Counted from the stretch's first letter, positions 54,544 through 63,376 are shown. The stretch: 64,000 bases of DNA from Thiosymbion sp942492625 (GCA_942492625.1 CALOFM010000048.1:56708-120707); one strand, 5' to 3'. A program made the numbers and translations. Notes: a model not told the origin generated them from the letters alone.

Positions 54544-55473
54544 ATGGAGCTGCGTCAACTCAAGTCCCTGATCATGCTGGTGGAGTCCGACTTCAGCGTG
54601 AGCCGCGCCGCATCCAGGCTCAATCTGGTGCAGCCAGCGGTCTCCCAGCACCTGAAACAGGTAGAGGAAGAGCTGGGAACCCGCTTGTTCCAGCGTCAAG
54701 GCAAGCGCCTGGTCGGTCTGACCGAGACGGGGGAGAAGGTGCTCCACTACGCCCGCGCGACCCTGGCGGGCGCTGCAAATGTCCTGGCCGTGGGACGCGA
54801 TCACGTGGAAGAGGACAAGGGCGTGCTGCGCATCGGTGCCACCCACACCCAAGCAAGGTACGTGCTTCCGCCCGTAATCCGAAGCTTTAGCGAGGCCTAC
54901 CCCGGTGTGGAGGTACAGATCCACCAGGCCAATCCCATACAGTTGGTCGAGATGGCGGTGAACGAGGCGGTCGACCTCGCCATCTGCACCGAGGCCCTGG
55001 ACTCTCACCCGGCCCTGACCACCACCCCCAGCTACCGTTGGAACCGCTGCCTGATCGCCCTGCCCGGTCATCCGGCCCTGGAGGCCCGCCCCATCACCCT
55101 GGACACCCTGTGCGAGCATCCGCTGGTCACCTACGTGTTCGGCTTCACCGGCCGGGGACACCTGAGCGACGCCTTCGCCCGCGAGGGCCTGCGCCCGCAC
55201 GTCGTCCTCAGCGCAACCGACACGGACGTGATCAAGACCTACGTGCGCGAGGGTTTGGGGATCGGAATCATCGCCGACCTGGCATACCAAGCGGATCAGG
55301 ACGCGGACCTGGGCCTACGGGATCTCAGCCACTTGTTTCCCGCGGAGGTGACCAAGATCGCCTATGCGAGAGACAAGTACCTGCGAAAGTTTCAGCAGCG
55401 CTTTATCGATCTGTTTCAACAGGAGGCGATACGGATTGTACGGGCCATGCGGGAACGCCATTCGAGAACCTAA
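54544..55473 (+). CDS. cysB: LysR-type regulator CysB
   Basis: 309 residues from ATG 54544. The helix-turn-helix reads SRAASRLNLVQPAVSQHLKQ (about 20-39), and the ligand domain contains IGATHTQARYVLPPVIRSF, the part that in CysB senses acetylserine. It activates cysteine biosynthesis genes when sulfur is short. The frame opens upstream, but that part is non-coding leader. Confidence 0.93.
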   Translation: MELRQLKSLIMLVESDFSVSRAASRLNLVQPAVSQHLKQVEEELGTRLFQRQGKRLVGLTETGEKVLHYARATLAGAANVLAVGRDHVEEDKGVLRIGATHTQARYVLPPVIRSFSEAYPGVEVQIHQANPIQLVEMAVNEAVDLAICTEALDSHPALTTTPSYRWNRCLIALPGHPALEARPITLDTLCEHPLVTYVFGFTGRGHLSDAFAREGLRPHVVLSATDTDVIKTYVREGLGIGIIADLAYQADQDADLGLRDLSHLFPAEVTKIAYARDKYLRKFQQRFIDLFQQEAIRIVRAMRERHSRT

Positions 55474-55521
55474 GTAGCTGGTTGGGAAGCTCAGGTCGCA
55501 AAGACACAGGGCGTTGACTTA

Positions 55522-56691
55522 TCAAAAGTCCGCCGGGCTCTTTACCGGCAGCACACCCGGACGATTCAGCACGTGCGTATAGATCATTGTCGTGGAAACA
55601 TCCGCGTGGCCAAGCAGCTCCTGCACGGTGCGAATGTCATAGCCGGCCTCGAGAAGATGAGTTGCGAACGAGTGGCGCAGCGCATGGCTGTTCACTTTCT
55701 TCGGGATTCCCGCATCTCCCGCCGCTGACTTGATCGCCCGCTGGAGCGATGACTCATGAATGTGATGGCGCCGCACCTGCCCCGATTTCGGATCTTGCGA
55801 GAGCGCCCTACTTGGAAAGACATACTGCCAGATCCACTCACGTGCGGCGTTCGGGTACTTACGCGCCAGCGCATCGGGCAGGAACACGCCACCGACTCCC
55901 GCCGCCAGGTCCCGGTCTTTCTGCCTCCTCACATCATCGAGATGCGCACGCAGAGCCGGCCCATAGCGCTCGGGCAATGGAACGATCCGGTCCTTTGCGC
56001 CTTTGCCGTTGCGCACAACAATCAGCTGCTGCCCAAAATCAACATCCCCGACGCGCAACCGTATACATTCCATCAGGCGCATCCCTGTGCCGTACATCAG
56101 CCCTGCCATTAGCCCGAAAGTGCCGTCCATCCGCTCCAAAAGCGCCTTCACCTCGTTGCGCGTCAATACCACCGGCAAGCGAGCCGGGCGCCTGACGCGG
56201 GAAAAGCTCAAATCCTCCAGAGATTGGTCCAGCAGCTCTTTAAACAGGAAGTTGATGCTGTTGTAGGCAAGGTTCTGGGTGCTGGCGGCCACTGTGCGAT
56301 CCACCGCCAAATGCGTCAGAAACCGCTGGACATCCTCGGCGCTCACCTGCTCGACCGTTTTATCCTCGCAGAACAGAAGAAAACGGTGGCACCAGTCCAC
56401 GTACGTCTTCTCGGTGCGGATCGAATAATGGCGAGAGCGCAGGGTTCTAGCGAGATCCTGCAGAATCGGATAGGTTTTCGACGAGCGGGAAAAACGCGGA
56501 CGAGATTCTGAAGTCTTCCCGGGCGTGCTCTCCCTGGCGATCGTCGGATGGTTCGGTTCCAAGGGCTTCCCCGCCTCTTTCCAATAGTCCCAATCGACCT
56601 CGCTTCCCACAGGAGCCTGCGCAAGCTCAACGACCAGCAGTTGAATTGCGTCGACCGGGGGGGAAGGGGGCCAAGAAACGAAAATGATCAT
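55522..56691 (-). CDS. intI: Integron-type integrase (IntI-like tyrosine recombinase)
   Basis: Tyrosine recombinase with the integron-specific insertion ARKYPNAAREWIWQYVFPS between the core motifs. Catalytic residues are all present: Arg in YGTGMRLMECIRLRV, HALRHSFATHLLE (HxxR), ELLGHADVSTTMIYTHV (His and Tyr). The open frame continues to 56952, but its upstream part is low-complexity Pro/Ser/Leu read from a purine tract, so the start is uncertain (ATG 56691 or GTG 56610). About 60 residues (VDWDYWKEAG to FSRSS) precede the usual IntI start; a truncated extra N-terminal domain is possible. It is oriented away from the attC-bearing region, as in integrons. Confidence 0.85.
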   Translation of the reverse strand: MIIFVSWPPSPPVDAIQLLVVELAQAPVGSEVDWDYWKEAGKPLEPNHPTIARESTPGKTSESRPRFSRSSKTYPILQDLARTLRSRHYSIRTEKTYVDWCHRFLLFCEDKTVEQVSAEDVQRFLTHLAVDRTVAASTQNLAYNSINFLFKELLDQSLEDLSFSRVRRPARLPVVLTRNEVKALLERMDGTFGLMAGLMYGTGMRLMECIRLRVGDVDFGQQLIVVRNGKGAKDRIVPLPERYGPALRAHLDDVRRQKDRDLAAGVGGVFLPDALARKYPNAAREWIWQYVFPSRALSQDPKSGQVRRHHIHESSLQRAIKSAAGDAGIPKKVNSHALRHSFATHLLEAGYDIRTVQELLGHADVSTTMIYTHVLNRPGVLPVKSPADF

Positions 56692-57130
56692 GAGCGGATG
56701 ATGAATCAAATGTTGACGAACGATTAATAAGACGAAAGAAAACATGTTGAATGATCCGAGAGCAGTCGGAAAGCAGGGTGACAAAGAGAATGGCGAACGC
56801 GTAGCTTGGGAGAAGAAAGTAGGGAGGGATGAAAAATAAAGGAGGGGGGGGTTGAGGAGCCGTAGGAGCCTTGAGAAAGGGGGAGAAGGGGGCAGCTTTT
56901 GAGAGCGTGGGGAGAAAGTGGATGAAAATAAAGGGGGGGGGCTTTTGGGCATTTGGAGGCCAGGGAGCCGAGAAGGGGAGAGAAGGAGTCTTTTTGAGAA
57001 AGCCGAAACTGTAGTCGAACGGACGGTTTGAACCTGTAGAAATCATCTTCTTCTGCTCTTCTTCGGCGTTCTCCGTAATCATTCCTTTCTTCTTTTCTTC
57101 GTCTTCTTCCGTCCACTTTCTCCGTAGGTG
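56640..57130. other. Strand-asymmetric purine-rich then pyrimidine-rich region
   Basis: From about 56800 to 57000 the plus strand is almost all G and A, with G runs of up to nine (for example at 56850 and 56932). From about 57045 to 57125 it switches to almost all C and T. This is the place where attI would be expected, but no confident attI core was found; GTTGAAT at about 56746 fits GTTRRRY yet could be chance. Frames through it encode only low-complexity sequence. Confidence 0.5.
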
Positions 57131-57209
57131 GTCGGATCGCTTACGGGTGTTTTGCGGATGCCTCAAGGCGCCGTTTTCCCATCATTGGTGTAGAGCGGAG
57201 AGCGCACCA

Positions 57210-57777
57210 ATGAAACGCTACAGAAGACGGGTGCCGGCACTGCCGGGAATTATTCCACCCCGACCCTCGCAATCTGCGCCATCAGCACTACTGCTCGAAG
57301 CCCGAGTGTCGCCGCGCCAGCAAGGCCGGCCAGTCAGCGCCGTTGGTTGAGCAAGCCGGCCAACCGGGACTACTCCGGGCGGCGGAAGCAATGCAGCGGG
57401 TGCGCGCCTGGCGTGCCGCCCATCCCGGTTACTGGCAGCGAGCCGGCCCGCAAACCGGAGGATTGCGTTACAAGACGACTCCGGCGCAACCCATTGAATC
57501 TGCGAAGGAATCGGCGACTTTAACAGGCGCTGCGTTACAAGATCTCTTGAGCACCCAACCCTTTGTTCTGATTGGGCTTATCGCGAATTTAACGGGGACT
57601 GCGTTACCAGAAGACATCGCCGAGACCGGCCGCCGGCTCCAACAATTGGGGCAGGACATTCTCACCGGCGGCCATTCGGCCACAGGAGGCGATGATGCAA
57701 AAACGTCTGTTGGTCCCTTCCCGGGTGCGGCGCATCCCCGGTCAGTTCAGCTGGATCGATCAGCGCCTGGTGCGTGA
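57210..57777 (+). pseudogene. Zinc-ribbon-like accessory gene of the IS21-type element, frameshifted
   Basis: The start MKRYRRR (GGAGAGCGCACC upstream) and the C-rich segment HPDPRNLRHQHYCSKPECRR lie in different frames. Only a third frame contains QRRWLSKPANRDY. From about 57343 one frame stays open through RVRAWRAAHPGYW and ALQDLLSTQPFVLIGLIANL to 57777. At least two indels are needed to rejoin the protein. Such a protein accompanies some IS21 elements; its role is unknown. Confidence 0.55.
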
Positions 57778-58111
57778 TCACCACATCGAGCGGGCGGATT
57801 GCACGGCGCTCGGGCTGTACTTGTTTCTACTCACCGTGGCCGATGCCCAGGGGCTGAGTTATTACGCCGATGGGTCGGTCGCGCGGATGCTCTCGTTGCG
57901 CCCCGAGCAGGTGGCGGCGGCCCGCGAGGGCCTGCTGCGCGCCGGGCTCATCGCCTACGAGGCGCCCTTGTATCAGGTCCTCGCCCTCGATCCGACGCCC
58001 CCTGCCGCGCCGCTGGCGCAGGAGGGGGTGGCGAGGTCGCGGGTCCAGGGAAGCGAGGCCTTGCGCAGCATGCGCGAGGTCTTGCGCCAGACCCTGGAGG
58101 CGCACTCATGA
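57695..58111 (+). CDS. IS21-associated small protein, HTH-like
   Basis: 138 residues; AGGAGG five bases before the second of two ATGs (57695). It contains ADCTALGLYLFLLTVADAQG and SVARMLSLRPEQVAAAREGL, a winged-helix-like pattern similar to replication or primosomal proteins. It ends just before istA with a 4-base overlap (ATGA). It appears intact. It may aid transposition or regulation; no experiment is known to me. Confidence 0.65.
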   Translation: MQKRLLVPSRVRRIPGQFSWIDQRLVRDHHIERADCTALGLYLFLLTVADAQGLSYYADGSVARMLSLRPEQVAAAREGLLRAGLIAYEAPLYQVLALDPTPPAAPLAQEGVARSRVQGSEALRSMREVLRQTLEAHS

Positions 58112-59656
58112 TCGATTATGCGACCTATTGCCGCATCCAGGATGCGCACCAAACCCAAGGACTGAACATCGGCCAGATCGCCCGTGCCCTGAATCTCGAT
58201 CCCAAGACCGTCACCAAATGGCTGGCCGAGCCCCGCTATCGACCGCGTCTGCAACCGCCTCGCGCCAGTAAGCTCGATCCCCACAAGGCGCAGATCCGCC
58301 AGTGGCTGGAGGCCCACCCCTACAGTGCCCAGCAGGTCTTTCAGCGCCTACGCGAGGCCGGCTACGACGGGGGGCTGACCATCGTCAAGGACTACGTCTC
58401 GCTGGTGCGTCCGCGCCGTGCCCCCGCGTTCCTCACCCTGACGTTCGCCCCGGGCGAGTGCGCCCAGGTCGACTGGGGCTCCTACGGGACGGTGGCCGTG
58501 GGCGAGACCCGGCGCAAGCTCTCGCTGTTCGTGATGGTGCTGTGCTACAGCCGCCTGATGTATGTGGAGTTCACCCTCTCGCAGCAGATGGAGCAGTTTC
58601 TCGCCTGTCATCTCAATGCCTTTGCGTACTTCGGCGGCCGGGTTCCCGACAAGGTCATGGTCGACAATCTCAAGTCCGCCGTGCTGCGCCGACTCACCGG
58701 CGAGGCGCCGGTGTTCAATCCCCGCTACCGCGATTTTGCCGACCAGGCCGGTTTTAGCATCCAGCCCTGCAACGTGGGCAAGGGCAATGAGAAGGGCCGG
58801 GTGGAATCGGCGGTGGGGTATGTCAAAAAATCTCCTCAACGGACTGGAGATCCCCGACTTCAGCGCCTTGAATCCGGCCGCGCGGGTGTGGCTGGACACC
58901 GTCGCCAATGTGCGTACCCATGGCGAGACCCATCAGCGCCCGGTGGATCGCTTTGAGGAGGAGAAGGCGCTCCTGCACCCGCTGCCCGCCGGCCCCTTCG
59001 ATATCGGCACGGTGCACTCGGTACGGGCCTCCAGCCGTTTCCGCGTGAGCTACGATTCCAACCGTTACTCGGTACCGGCCGAGTACGCCAGCACGGCCTT
59101 GACCCTGAAGGTCTATCAGGAGCGGTTGTGTATCTACCACCAGGGCAAGCTCATCGCGCGCCATGCGCGCTGCTATGAGCGCCACCAAGACATCGAGGAT
59201 CCCGATCACCCCAAAGCGTTGCTCGCCCAACGGCGCAATGCCCGCGAGCAGAAGCTGCTCGGGCGTTTCCTGGCCCTCTCGCCACAGGCCGAGGCTTACT
59301 ACCAGGCCCTGGCCCAGCGCCGCCTCAATCCCCGCCATCATGTGCAGAAGATCGTGGCCTTGAGCGAGATCTACGGTAGCGAGGCGGTAGCCCGGGCCAT
59401 GGCGGACGCCTTCGCCTTCCAGGCGTTCAGCTGCGAGTACATCGCCAATGTGCTCGAAAGCCGCGCCCGGCTGCGCCCCGAGCCCGGTGCGCTGCATCTG
59501 ACCCGCCGCCAGGACCTGCTCGATCTGGACCTGCCGGAACCGGATCTGTCGGCCTATGGCGCGGATACGGCGCAGAGCGCCGAGGATCCCGCCACGCCGA
59601 GCGAAGACAATGCCCCCAATGCCGACGAGGATGACGATACGGAGGGTTCGACATGA
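58108..59656 (+). pseudogene. istA: IS21-family transposase IstA, frameshifted
   Basis: From ATG 58108: an HTH (LNIGQIARALNLDPKTVTKW) and DDE-core blocks AQVDWGSYGTV, DKVMVDNLKSAV and NEKGRVESAVGYVKK. After the A6 run at 58825-58830 the frame is lost. The remaining half (IPDFSALNPAARVWLDTVAN onward, to DTEGST) continues in another frame to TGA 59654-59656. A two-base loss or one-base gain in the A run would explain it. The catalytic core is otherwise complete, so programmed frameshifting or sequencing error should be considered. Confidence 0.8.
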
Positions 59657-60420
59657 GCGATTCCAATAGCCGCAAAGCACCCAACACCGACACCTTGCCC
59701 AAGGATCTGGACTACCTGAAGCTGGCCTTCGTCAATGAGCACTTCGAACCGCTGGCCCAGGAGGCGGCACAGGCCCACTGGGGCCATGTCCACTACCTCG
59801 CCAGTCTGATGCACGGCGAGGCACTGGCCCGGGAGCAACGCAGCGTTGCACGAAGGATCCGCCTGGCCCGCTTCCCCGTGATCAAAACGCTCGATGGCTT
59901 CCAGTGGAACTGGCCGCGTAAGATCAACCGCCTGCAGGTCCAGGAGCTGTTCCGACTACGCTTCATTGCCGAGAAGGCCAACGTGATCTTTCTCGGTGGG
60001 GTCGGACTGGGCAAGACGCATCTGGCCACCGCCTTGGGCTATGCCGCTTGTCAGAAGGGCCACTCGGTGCTTTTCACCAGCGCCGTGGACGTGATCAACA
60101 CCCTGGCTGCGGCCCAGCGCAACGGGCGGTTGAAGCCGACGCTCGAGCGCTACCTCAAACCCACCCTGCTGATCTTGGATGAGCTCGGATATCTGCCCAT
60201 CGACAAGGTCGGGGCGGACCTGCTCTTCCAGATCATCAGCCGCCGCTACGAGCGCGGCGCCATCCTCATCACGTCCAATCGCGTCTTCAAAAAGTGGGCC
60301 GAGATGTTCAACAACGACGCCACCCTCACCTCCGCGTTGCTCGATCGCCTGCTCCATCACGCCGAGACCGTCCTCATCGAGGGCAAAAGCTATCGCATGA
60401 AGGATCAGATCGAATCCTGA
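59653..60420 (+). CDS. istB: IS21-family helper ATPase IstB
   Basis: 255 residues; its ATGA overlaps the istA stop. Walker A is LGGVGLGKTHLATALG, Walker B LLILDELGYLPID, and the sensor region ILITSNRVFKKWAEMF. IstB is an AAA+ protein that remodels target DNA for IstA. It looks intact. Confidence 0.9.
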   Translation: MSDSNSRKAPNTDTLPKDLDYLKLAFVNEHFEPLAQEAAQAHWGHVHYLASLMHGEALAREQRSVARRIRLARFPVIKTLDGFQWNWPRKINRLQVQELFRLRFIAEKANVIFLGGVGLGKTHLATALGYAACQKGHSVLFTSAVDVINTLAAAQRNGRLKPTLERYLKPTLLILDELGYLPIDKVGADLLFQIISRRYERGAILITSNRVFKKWAEMFNNDATLTSALLDRLLHHAETVLIEGKSYRMKDQIES

Positions 60421-60428
60421 ACCCGACT

Positions 60429-60463
60429 GGCGCCGCTAATTTCCCCTGCGCGGCGCCTTTTTT
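60429..60463 (+). terminator. Rho-independent terminator after istB
   Basis: GGCGCCGC (60429-60436) pairs with GCGGCGCC (60450-60457), and TTTTTT follows. It should stop readthrough from the IS into the cassette beyond. Confidence 0.75.
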
Positions 60464-60529
60464 CGCCCCAGTTTCAAACCAGCCAATTTGCTCCGGTTTC
60501 ACTGCGGCGCTCACAAATTCAGAGAATTC

Positions 60530-60634
60530 GCCTAACATGAGGCTACAGGCGACCCAATGCCGCGACGCGGGCCCTGCGCCAAGTTGCAGGTTCAGTGTAT
60601 CGCGGCATTGGATCGCCTGAGCCAAACGTTAGAT
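60530..60634 (+). other. attC site 1 (105 bp)
   Basis: R'' GCCTAAC (60530-60536) and R' GTTAGAT (60628-60634) fit RYYYAAC and GTTRRRY. Between them AGGCGA-C-CCAATGCCGCGA and TCGCGGCATTGG-A-TCGCCT form a long imperfect stem with one mismatch, and GGCT/AGCC extends it with the extra bases typical of attC. Recombination would occur between G60628 and T60629. It closes a previous cassette whose gene is no longer recognisable next to the IS. Confidence 0.8.
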
Positions 60635-60657
60635 TCAAAAACACACAGAAGGAAAAT

Positions 60658-61236
60658 ATGTCAATTATATGTGCCGCCATGAAAGATGGCGTTATTGCGA
60701 TTTCGAGCGATACACAGTCCAACTTTGGGTCGATAAATGTATCCGCAAAGCACATCCGCAATTCAAATAAGTTATATTCTGTTAACAAAAGTATAATTGG
60801 AATTGTAGGTTGGCATGCGATCTCTGACATGGTTGAGCATTTGATAAATAATAACAAGAAAGTGTTTCAATTAAATACTAGAATGGAGATATACTCAACG
60901 TTAATCAAGCTCCATGAAAAGATGAAAAATAATTACTTCATTGAAACCAAAGAAGATGATGAACAACCTGTAGAATCAAGTCAGCTAGATGCGCTGATTG
61001 TAAATCGACATGGGATATTTGAAATCGGTAGCTATAGAGAGGTTAATGAATATAGCACGTATTGGGGTATAGGCTCCGGGAGGCAGTTTGCTTTAGGTGC
61101 CATGCATGCGCTATATGAAAAAAAAGTAACCGCTAAGCAGATCGTAGAGGCCGGTGTTAATGCGGCCATTGAGTATGATGATGGCTGTGGGCTTCCATTG
61201 AAAACACGAACAGTAGGTGTGAACAAGAAAATCTAA
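60658..61236 (+). CDS. Integron cassette gene: HslV/proteasome-like Ntn-hydrolase with N-terminal Ser
   Basis: 192 residues from ATG 60658 (AAGGA six bases upstream), AT-rich unlike its surroundings. It begins MSIICAAMKDGVIAISSDTQ. If Met is removed, Ser1 occupies the Thr1 nucleophile position of HslV/20S beta subunits, Asp falls at position 17, and DTQSNFG matches HslV's DGQATLG. The later WGIGSGRQFALGAMHALYE aligns with HslV's AIGSGGPYAQAAARALLE. This suggests a small self-assembling peptidase or a relative of the Anbu/BPH group. The stop TAA lies inside the next attC's R'' box, and no promoter is seen: a typical cassette. ATPase partner and substrate unknown. Confidence 0.72.
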   Translation: MSIICAAMKDGVIAISSDTQSNFGSINVSAKHIRNSNKLYSVNKSIIGIVGWHAISDMVEHLINNNKKVFQLNTRMEIYSTLIKLHEKMKNNYFIETKEDDEQPVESSQLDALIVNRHGIFEIGSYREVNEYSTYWGIGSGRQFALGAMHALYEKKVTAKQIVEAGVNAAIEYDDGCGLPLKTRTVGVNKKI

Positions 61237-61310
61237 CGAGCGCCTACAGCCGACGCGGGAAAGGCCGGCGGTTTTCCTGCAAGCGTAGCGGGCGCGCGGC
61301 TAAGTTATAC
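61231..61310 (+). other. attC site 2 (80 bp)
   Basis: R'' ATCTAAC (61231-61237) and R' GTTATAC (61304-61310). AGCCG-A-CGCG and CGCGCGGCT form the inner stem with one unpaired A, as in well-known attC sites. GTTATAC departs from GTTRRRY at one base but resembles superintegron repeats. With attC 1 it defines a 676-bp cassette (60629-61304). Confidence 0.75.
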
Positions 61311-61357
61311 CCGCCTCATATGAGATTTCGGGTGAGGAAGAAGCTGCACCCGAGAAC

Positions 61358-62275
61358 GGGGTCAGGTCTTGTAATTTGCGCGCGATAACCTAAGCTTCGG
61401 CTTATGGCAAGACCTTTGCGCATCGAGTTTGCGGGTGGCTTGTACCACCTGACCTCCCGCGGCGACGGAAGGGAAGACATCTTCCGTGGCGACGGAGACA
61501 GGAGGGTTTTCCTCGACCTGTTCGCACAAGTTTGTGACCGGTTCAACTGGCGGGCGCACGCCTATTGCCTGATGGCCAACCACTACCACTTGCTCGTCGA
61601 GACGCCGGACGGCAACCTTTCCAAGGGAATGAGGCAGCTCAACGGCGTCTACACGCAACGCTTCAACGCGATCCACAACCGCTGCGGACATGTTTTCCAG
61701 GGGCGTTACAAGGCAATCATCGTAAGGCAATCATCGTTCAGAAGGACGCGTACCTGCTGGAGTTGTCGAGGTACATTGTGCTGAACCCGGTCCGCGCCGC
61801 CATGGTGTGCACGGCTGGCGATTGGCCGTGGAGTAGCTTTCGGGCAACCACCGGCGAAGCGCGTTGTCCCCGATGGCTGCAGCGCGACCGGTTGCTCTGT
61901 GCGTTCGCAGCCACCGAGAAAGAAGCTGTCGCAAGCTACAGGCTGTTCGTTGCCGACGGAATCGCTCAACCTTCCCCGAGGCACAACCTGAAGCATCAGG
62001 TCTTTCTCGGTGACGAAACCTTTGTCGCAGCGACACAGCGAAAGCGCCTGGACGATCGCGATCTTTCGGAAATTCCGCGTGCCCAACGTCGTCCCTCCGG
62101 GAAACCACTGACTGAGTACGCTAGGCAGCATCCGCTACGCGATGACGCCATCGCGGCCGCATACGCTGGCGGCGGTTATACCATGAAAGTCATAGGCTCA
62201 TTTTTCGGCCTACACTACTCGCAAGTCAGTCGCATCGTTCGAAGAAAGGAAAATGCAAATTACAAGACCCCGTGA
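61358..62275 (+). mobile_element. REP-associated tyrosine transposase (RAYT) element
   Basis: The left end carries GGGGTCAGGTCTTGTAATTT and the right end GCAAATTACAAGACCCCGTG, inverted with respect to each other, flanking one transposase gene. The left end recurs at 63671 and 63791. It sits about 50 bases past attC 2. Confidence 0.7.
61404..62275 (+). pseudogene. RAYT-family transposase broken by a 14-bp tandem duplication
   Basis: From ATG 61404 the protein reads MARPLRIEFAGGLYHLTSRG, YCLMANHYHLLVETPDGNLS (the HUH-type His pair) and GVYTQRFN (Tyr). At 61710-61737 AAGGCAATCATCGT is present twice in tandem. Deleting one copy joins GRYKAIIV to QKDAYLLELSRYIVLNPVRA and continues to YTMKVIGSFFGLHYSQVSRI and TGA 62275. 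The duplication is thus the sole visible lesion and probably recent. Confidence 0.85.
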
Positions 62276-62305
62276 CCGTATGACCCCGTGACTCGTAATC
62301 TCGCG

Positions 62306-62758
62306 TCATGCATCCCAGGAATTGAGAACGGCTCGGCAATTAAACAGCTTTCTGATTAGAATACGGGATATATTATTCCAGAGGGCAATTCTGGTGTTCG
62401 GATCAAGCCCGGGTATGCCCACTCCCGAAATCTCCAACAATTCCGCGTTGCCATCGGCGATCAGGGAAACGGGGCGCCGTGATCCCGGCTCGACCAATCC
62501 CTGAAGACCGGTTACAGTTCCGATAATATAGTCGACGCTTCGGAAGGGTTTACGAAGACTCGGGCGTTGAACGACGAAGTTGCCCGAAAGGATCGCCCAG
62601 CAACAATCGGCTGGGTCGCCGCGTTTGTATAGGTAGGCATGGTCTTTCAACGAGACGGGCTTAGGTTGCAGTTGAGTTACAACTTGAGAGAGCTGGTTCC
62701 GGTCAAACCCGCTAAAAAGTTCTGATCCTTCCAAGTGGGATACTAAGTCATCAGACAT
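62306..62758 (-). CDS. Cyclic-nucleotide-binding-like domain protein
   Basis: 150 residues. The N-terminal helix LEGSELFSGFDRNQLSQVVT is followed by a beta-roll-like region (YLYKRGDPADCCWAILSGNF), the pattern of CRP-type sensor domains. No DNA-binding domain follows and the phosphate-binding Glu/Arg pair is not clear. It might be a stand-alone sensor or a truncated regulator. GC is a little lower than that of the core genes. Confidence 0.55.
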   Translation of the reverse strand: MSDDLVSHLEGSELFSGFDRNQLSQVVTQLQPKPVSLKDHAYLYKRGDPADCCWAILSGNFVVQRPSLRKPFRSVDYIIGTVTGLQGLVEPGSRRPVSLIADGNAELLEISGVGIPGLDPNTRIALWNNISRILIRKLFNCRAVLNSWDA

Positions 62759-62896
62759 GTCTTGGGTTCCTTTTTGGTGGTGGCTTGGATAAGACTTGCA
62801 TACATCCAGGTTCTTCGCACTGTTTTGATTTCAGGCGCAGAATATAGCCCCTAAAATCCAGCGGGTGATTCGCTTTTTAGCTCAGCTACCGTAAGC

Positions 62897-63376
62897 CTAT
62901 GCGCGTAGCGATTTCTCCGGGCACGGGTTGGTACGCGCGCGGGCATGCACCATTCGTGGGACCAAAGAGGCAAGTGCGCATCGACAATTGATTCGGTATT
63001 GCGCCTCAGCCAGATAACGGTGGCGGTACTTTTTGAAGTCAAGGTGATGGTAAGTTCCCTGGATCGCGGTCTTGACTTTGGAGATGAAGGTATTGACTCA
63101 CCGGAATGGTTCCAACTCGCTCGATTGGCGTGGGCTGACGATGATCGCCCCGTGCGCGCCGACCAGGTCGCGCGCGGCGGCGAAGCCGGCCAAGGTTGTG
63201 CCTTTGACGTTGCCGATTGCATCGAACCGGACATGATGGGGATGGCCGTTGTGGTCGAGCTCTACGGCTGCCACGAACGATGCCTGGTTCGACCCGCTGC
63301 GACCGCGTTTGCCGCTCTGCACGCGGCCGAGCACCGCGTCGTCGGCGAAGACCACGCCTTCAGAGACATGCCGGGC
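62897..63376 (-). pseudogene. IS1595 (ISXO2-like) transposase remnant
   Basis: The minus strand reads VSEGVVFADDAVLGRVQSGK, FVAAVELDHNGHPHHVRFDA, HGAIIVSPRQSSELEPFR, then TGA at 63098-63100 where Trp is expected, and in the same frame VNTFISKVKTAIQGTYHHLD, KYRHRYLAEAQYR and a stop at 62897-62899. The N-terminal half is missing, and an internal deletion precedes HGAIIV. It is non-functional. Confidence 0.72.

Larger units (their letters stand above)
57200..60514 (+). mobile_element. IS21-type element with accessory genes, damaged
   Basis: The order is a zinc-ribbon-like accessory gene (broken), a small HTH-like accessory gene, istA (frameshifted) and istB. The right end is probably near TGCGGCGCTCACA (to about 60514), preceded by tandem GTTTCAAACC/GGTTTCACTG motifs typical of IS21 ends. 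The matching left end was not found, so the left boundary is approximate and may be lost. The element lies between intI and the first attC. Confidence 0.65.

Noticed and set aside
56743..56752. GTTGAAT as an attI core site
   Set aside because: Fits GTTRRRY but a 7-base degenerate match is expected by chance in this length; no second site or conserved context.
56627..57166. 179-codon minus-strand frame upstream of intI
   Set aside because: Low-complexity Pro/Phe/Ser/Lys sequence dictated by the purine tract; no support for coding.
61316..61730. Minus-strand frames across the RAYT gene
   Set aside because: Shadows of the transposase, whose plus-strand motifs are clear.
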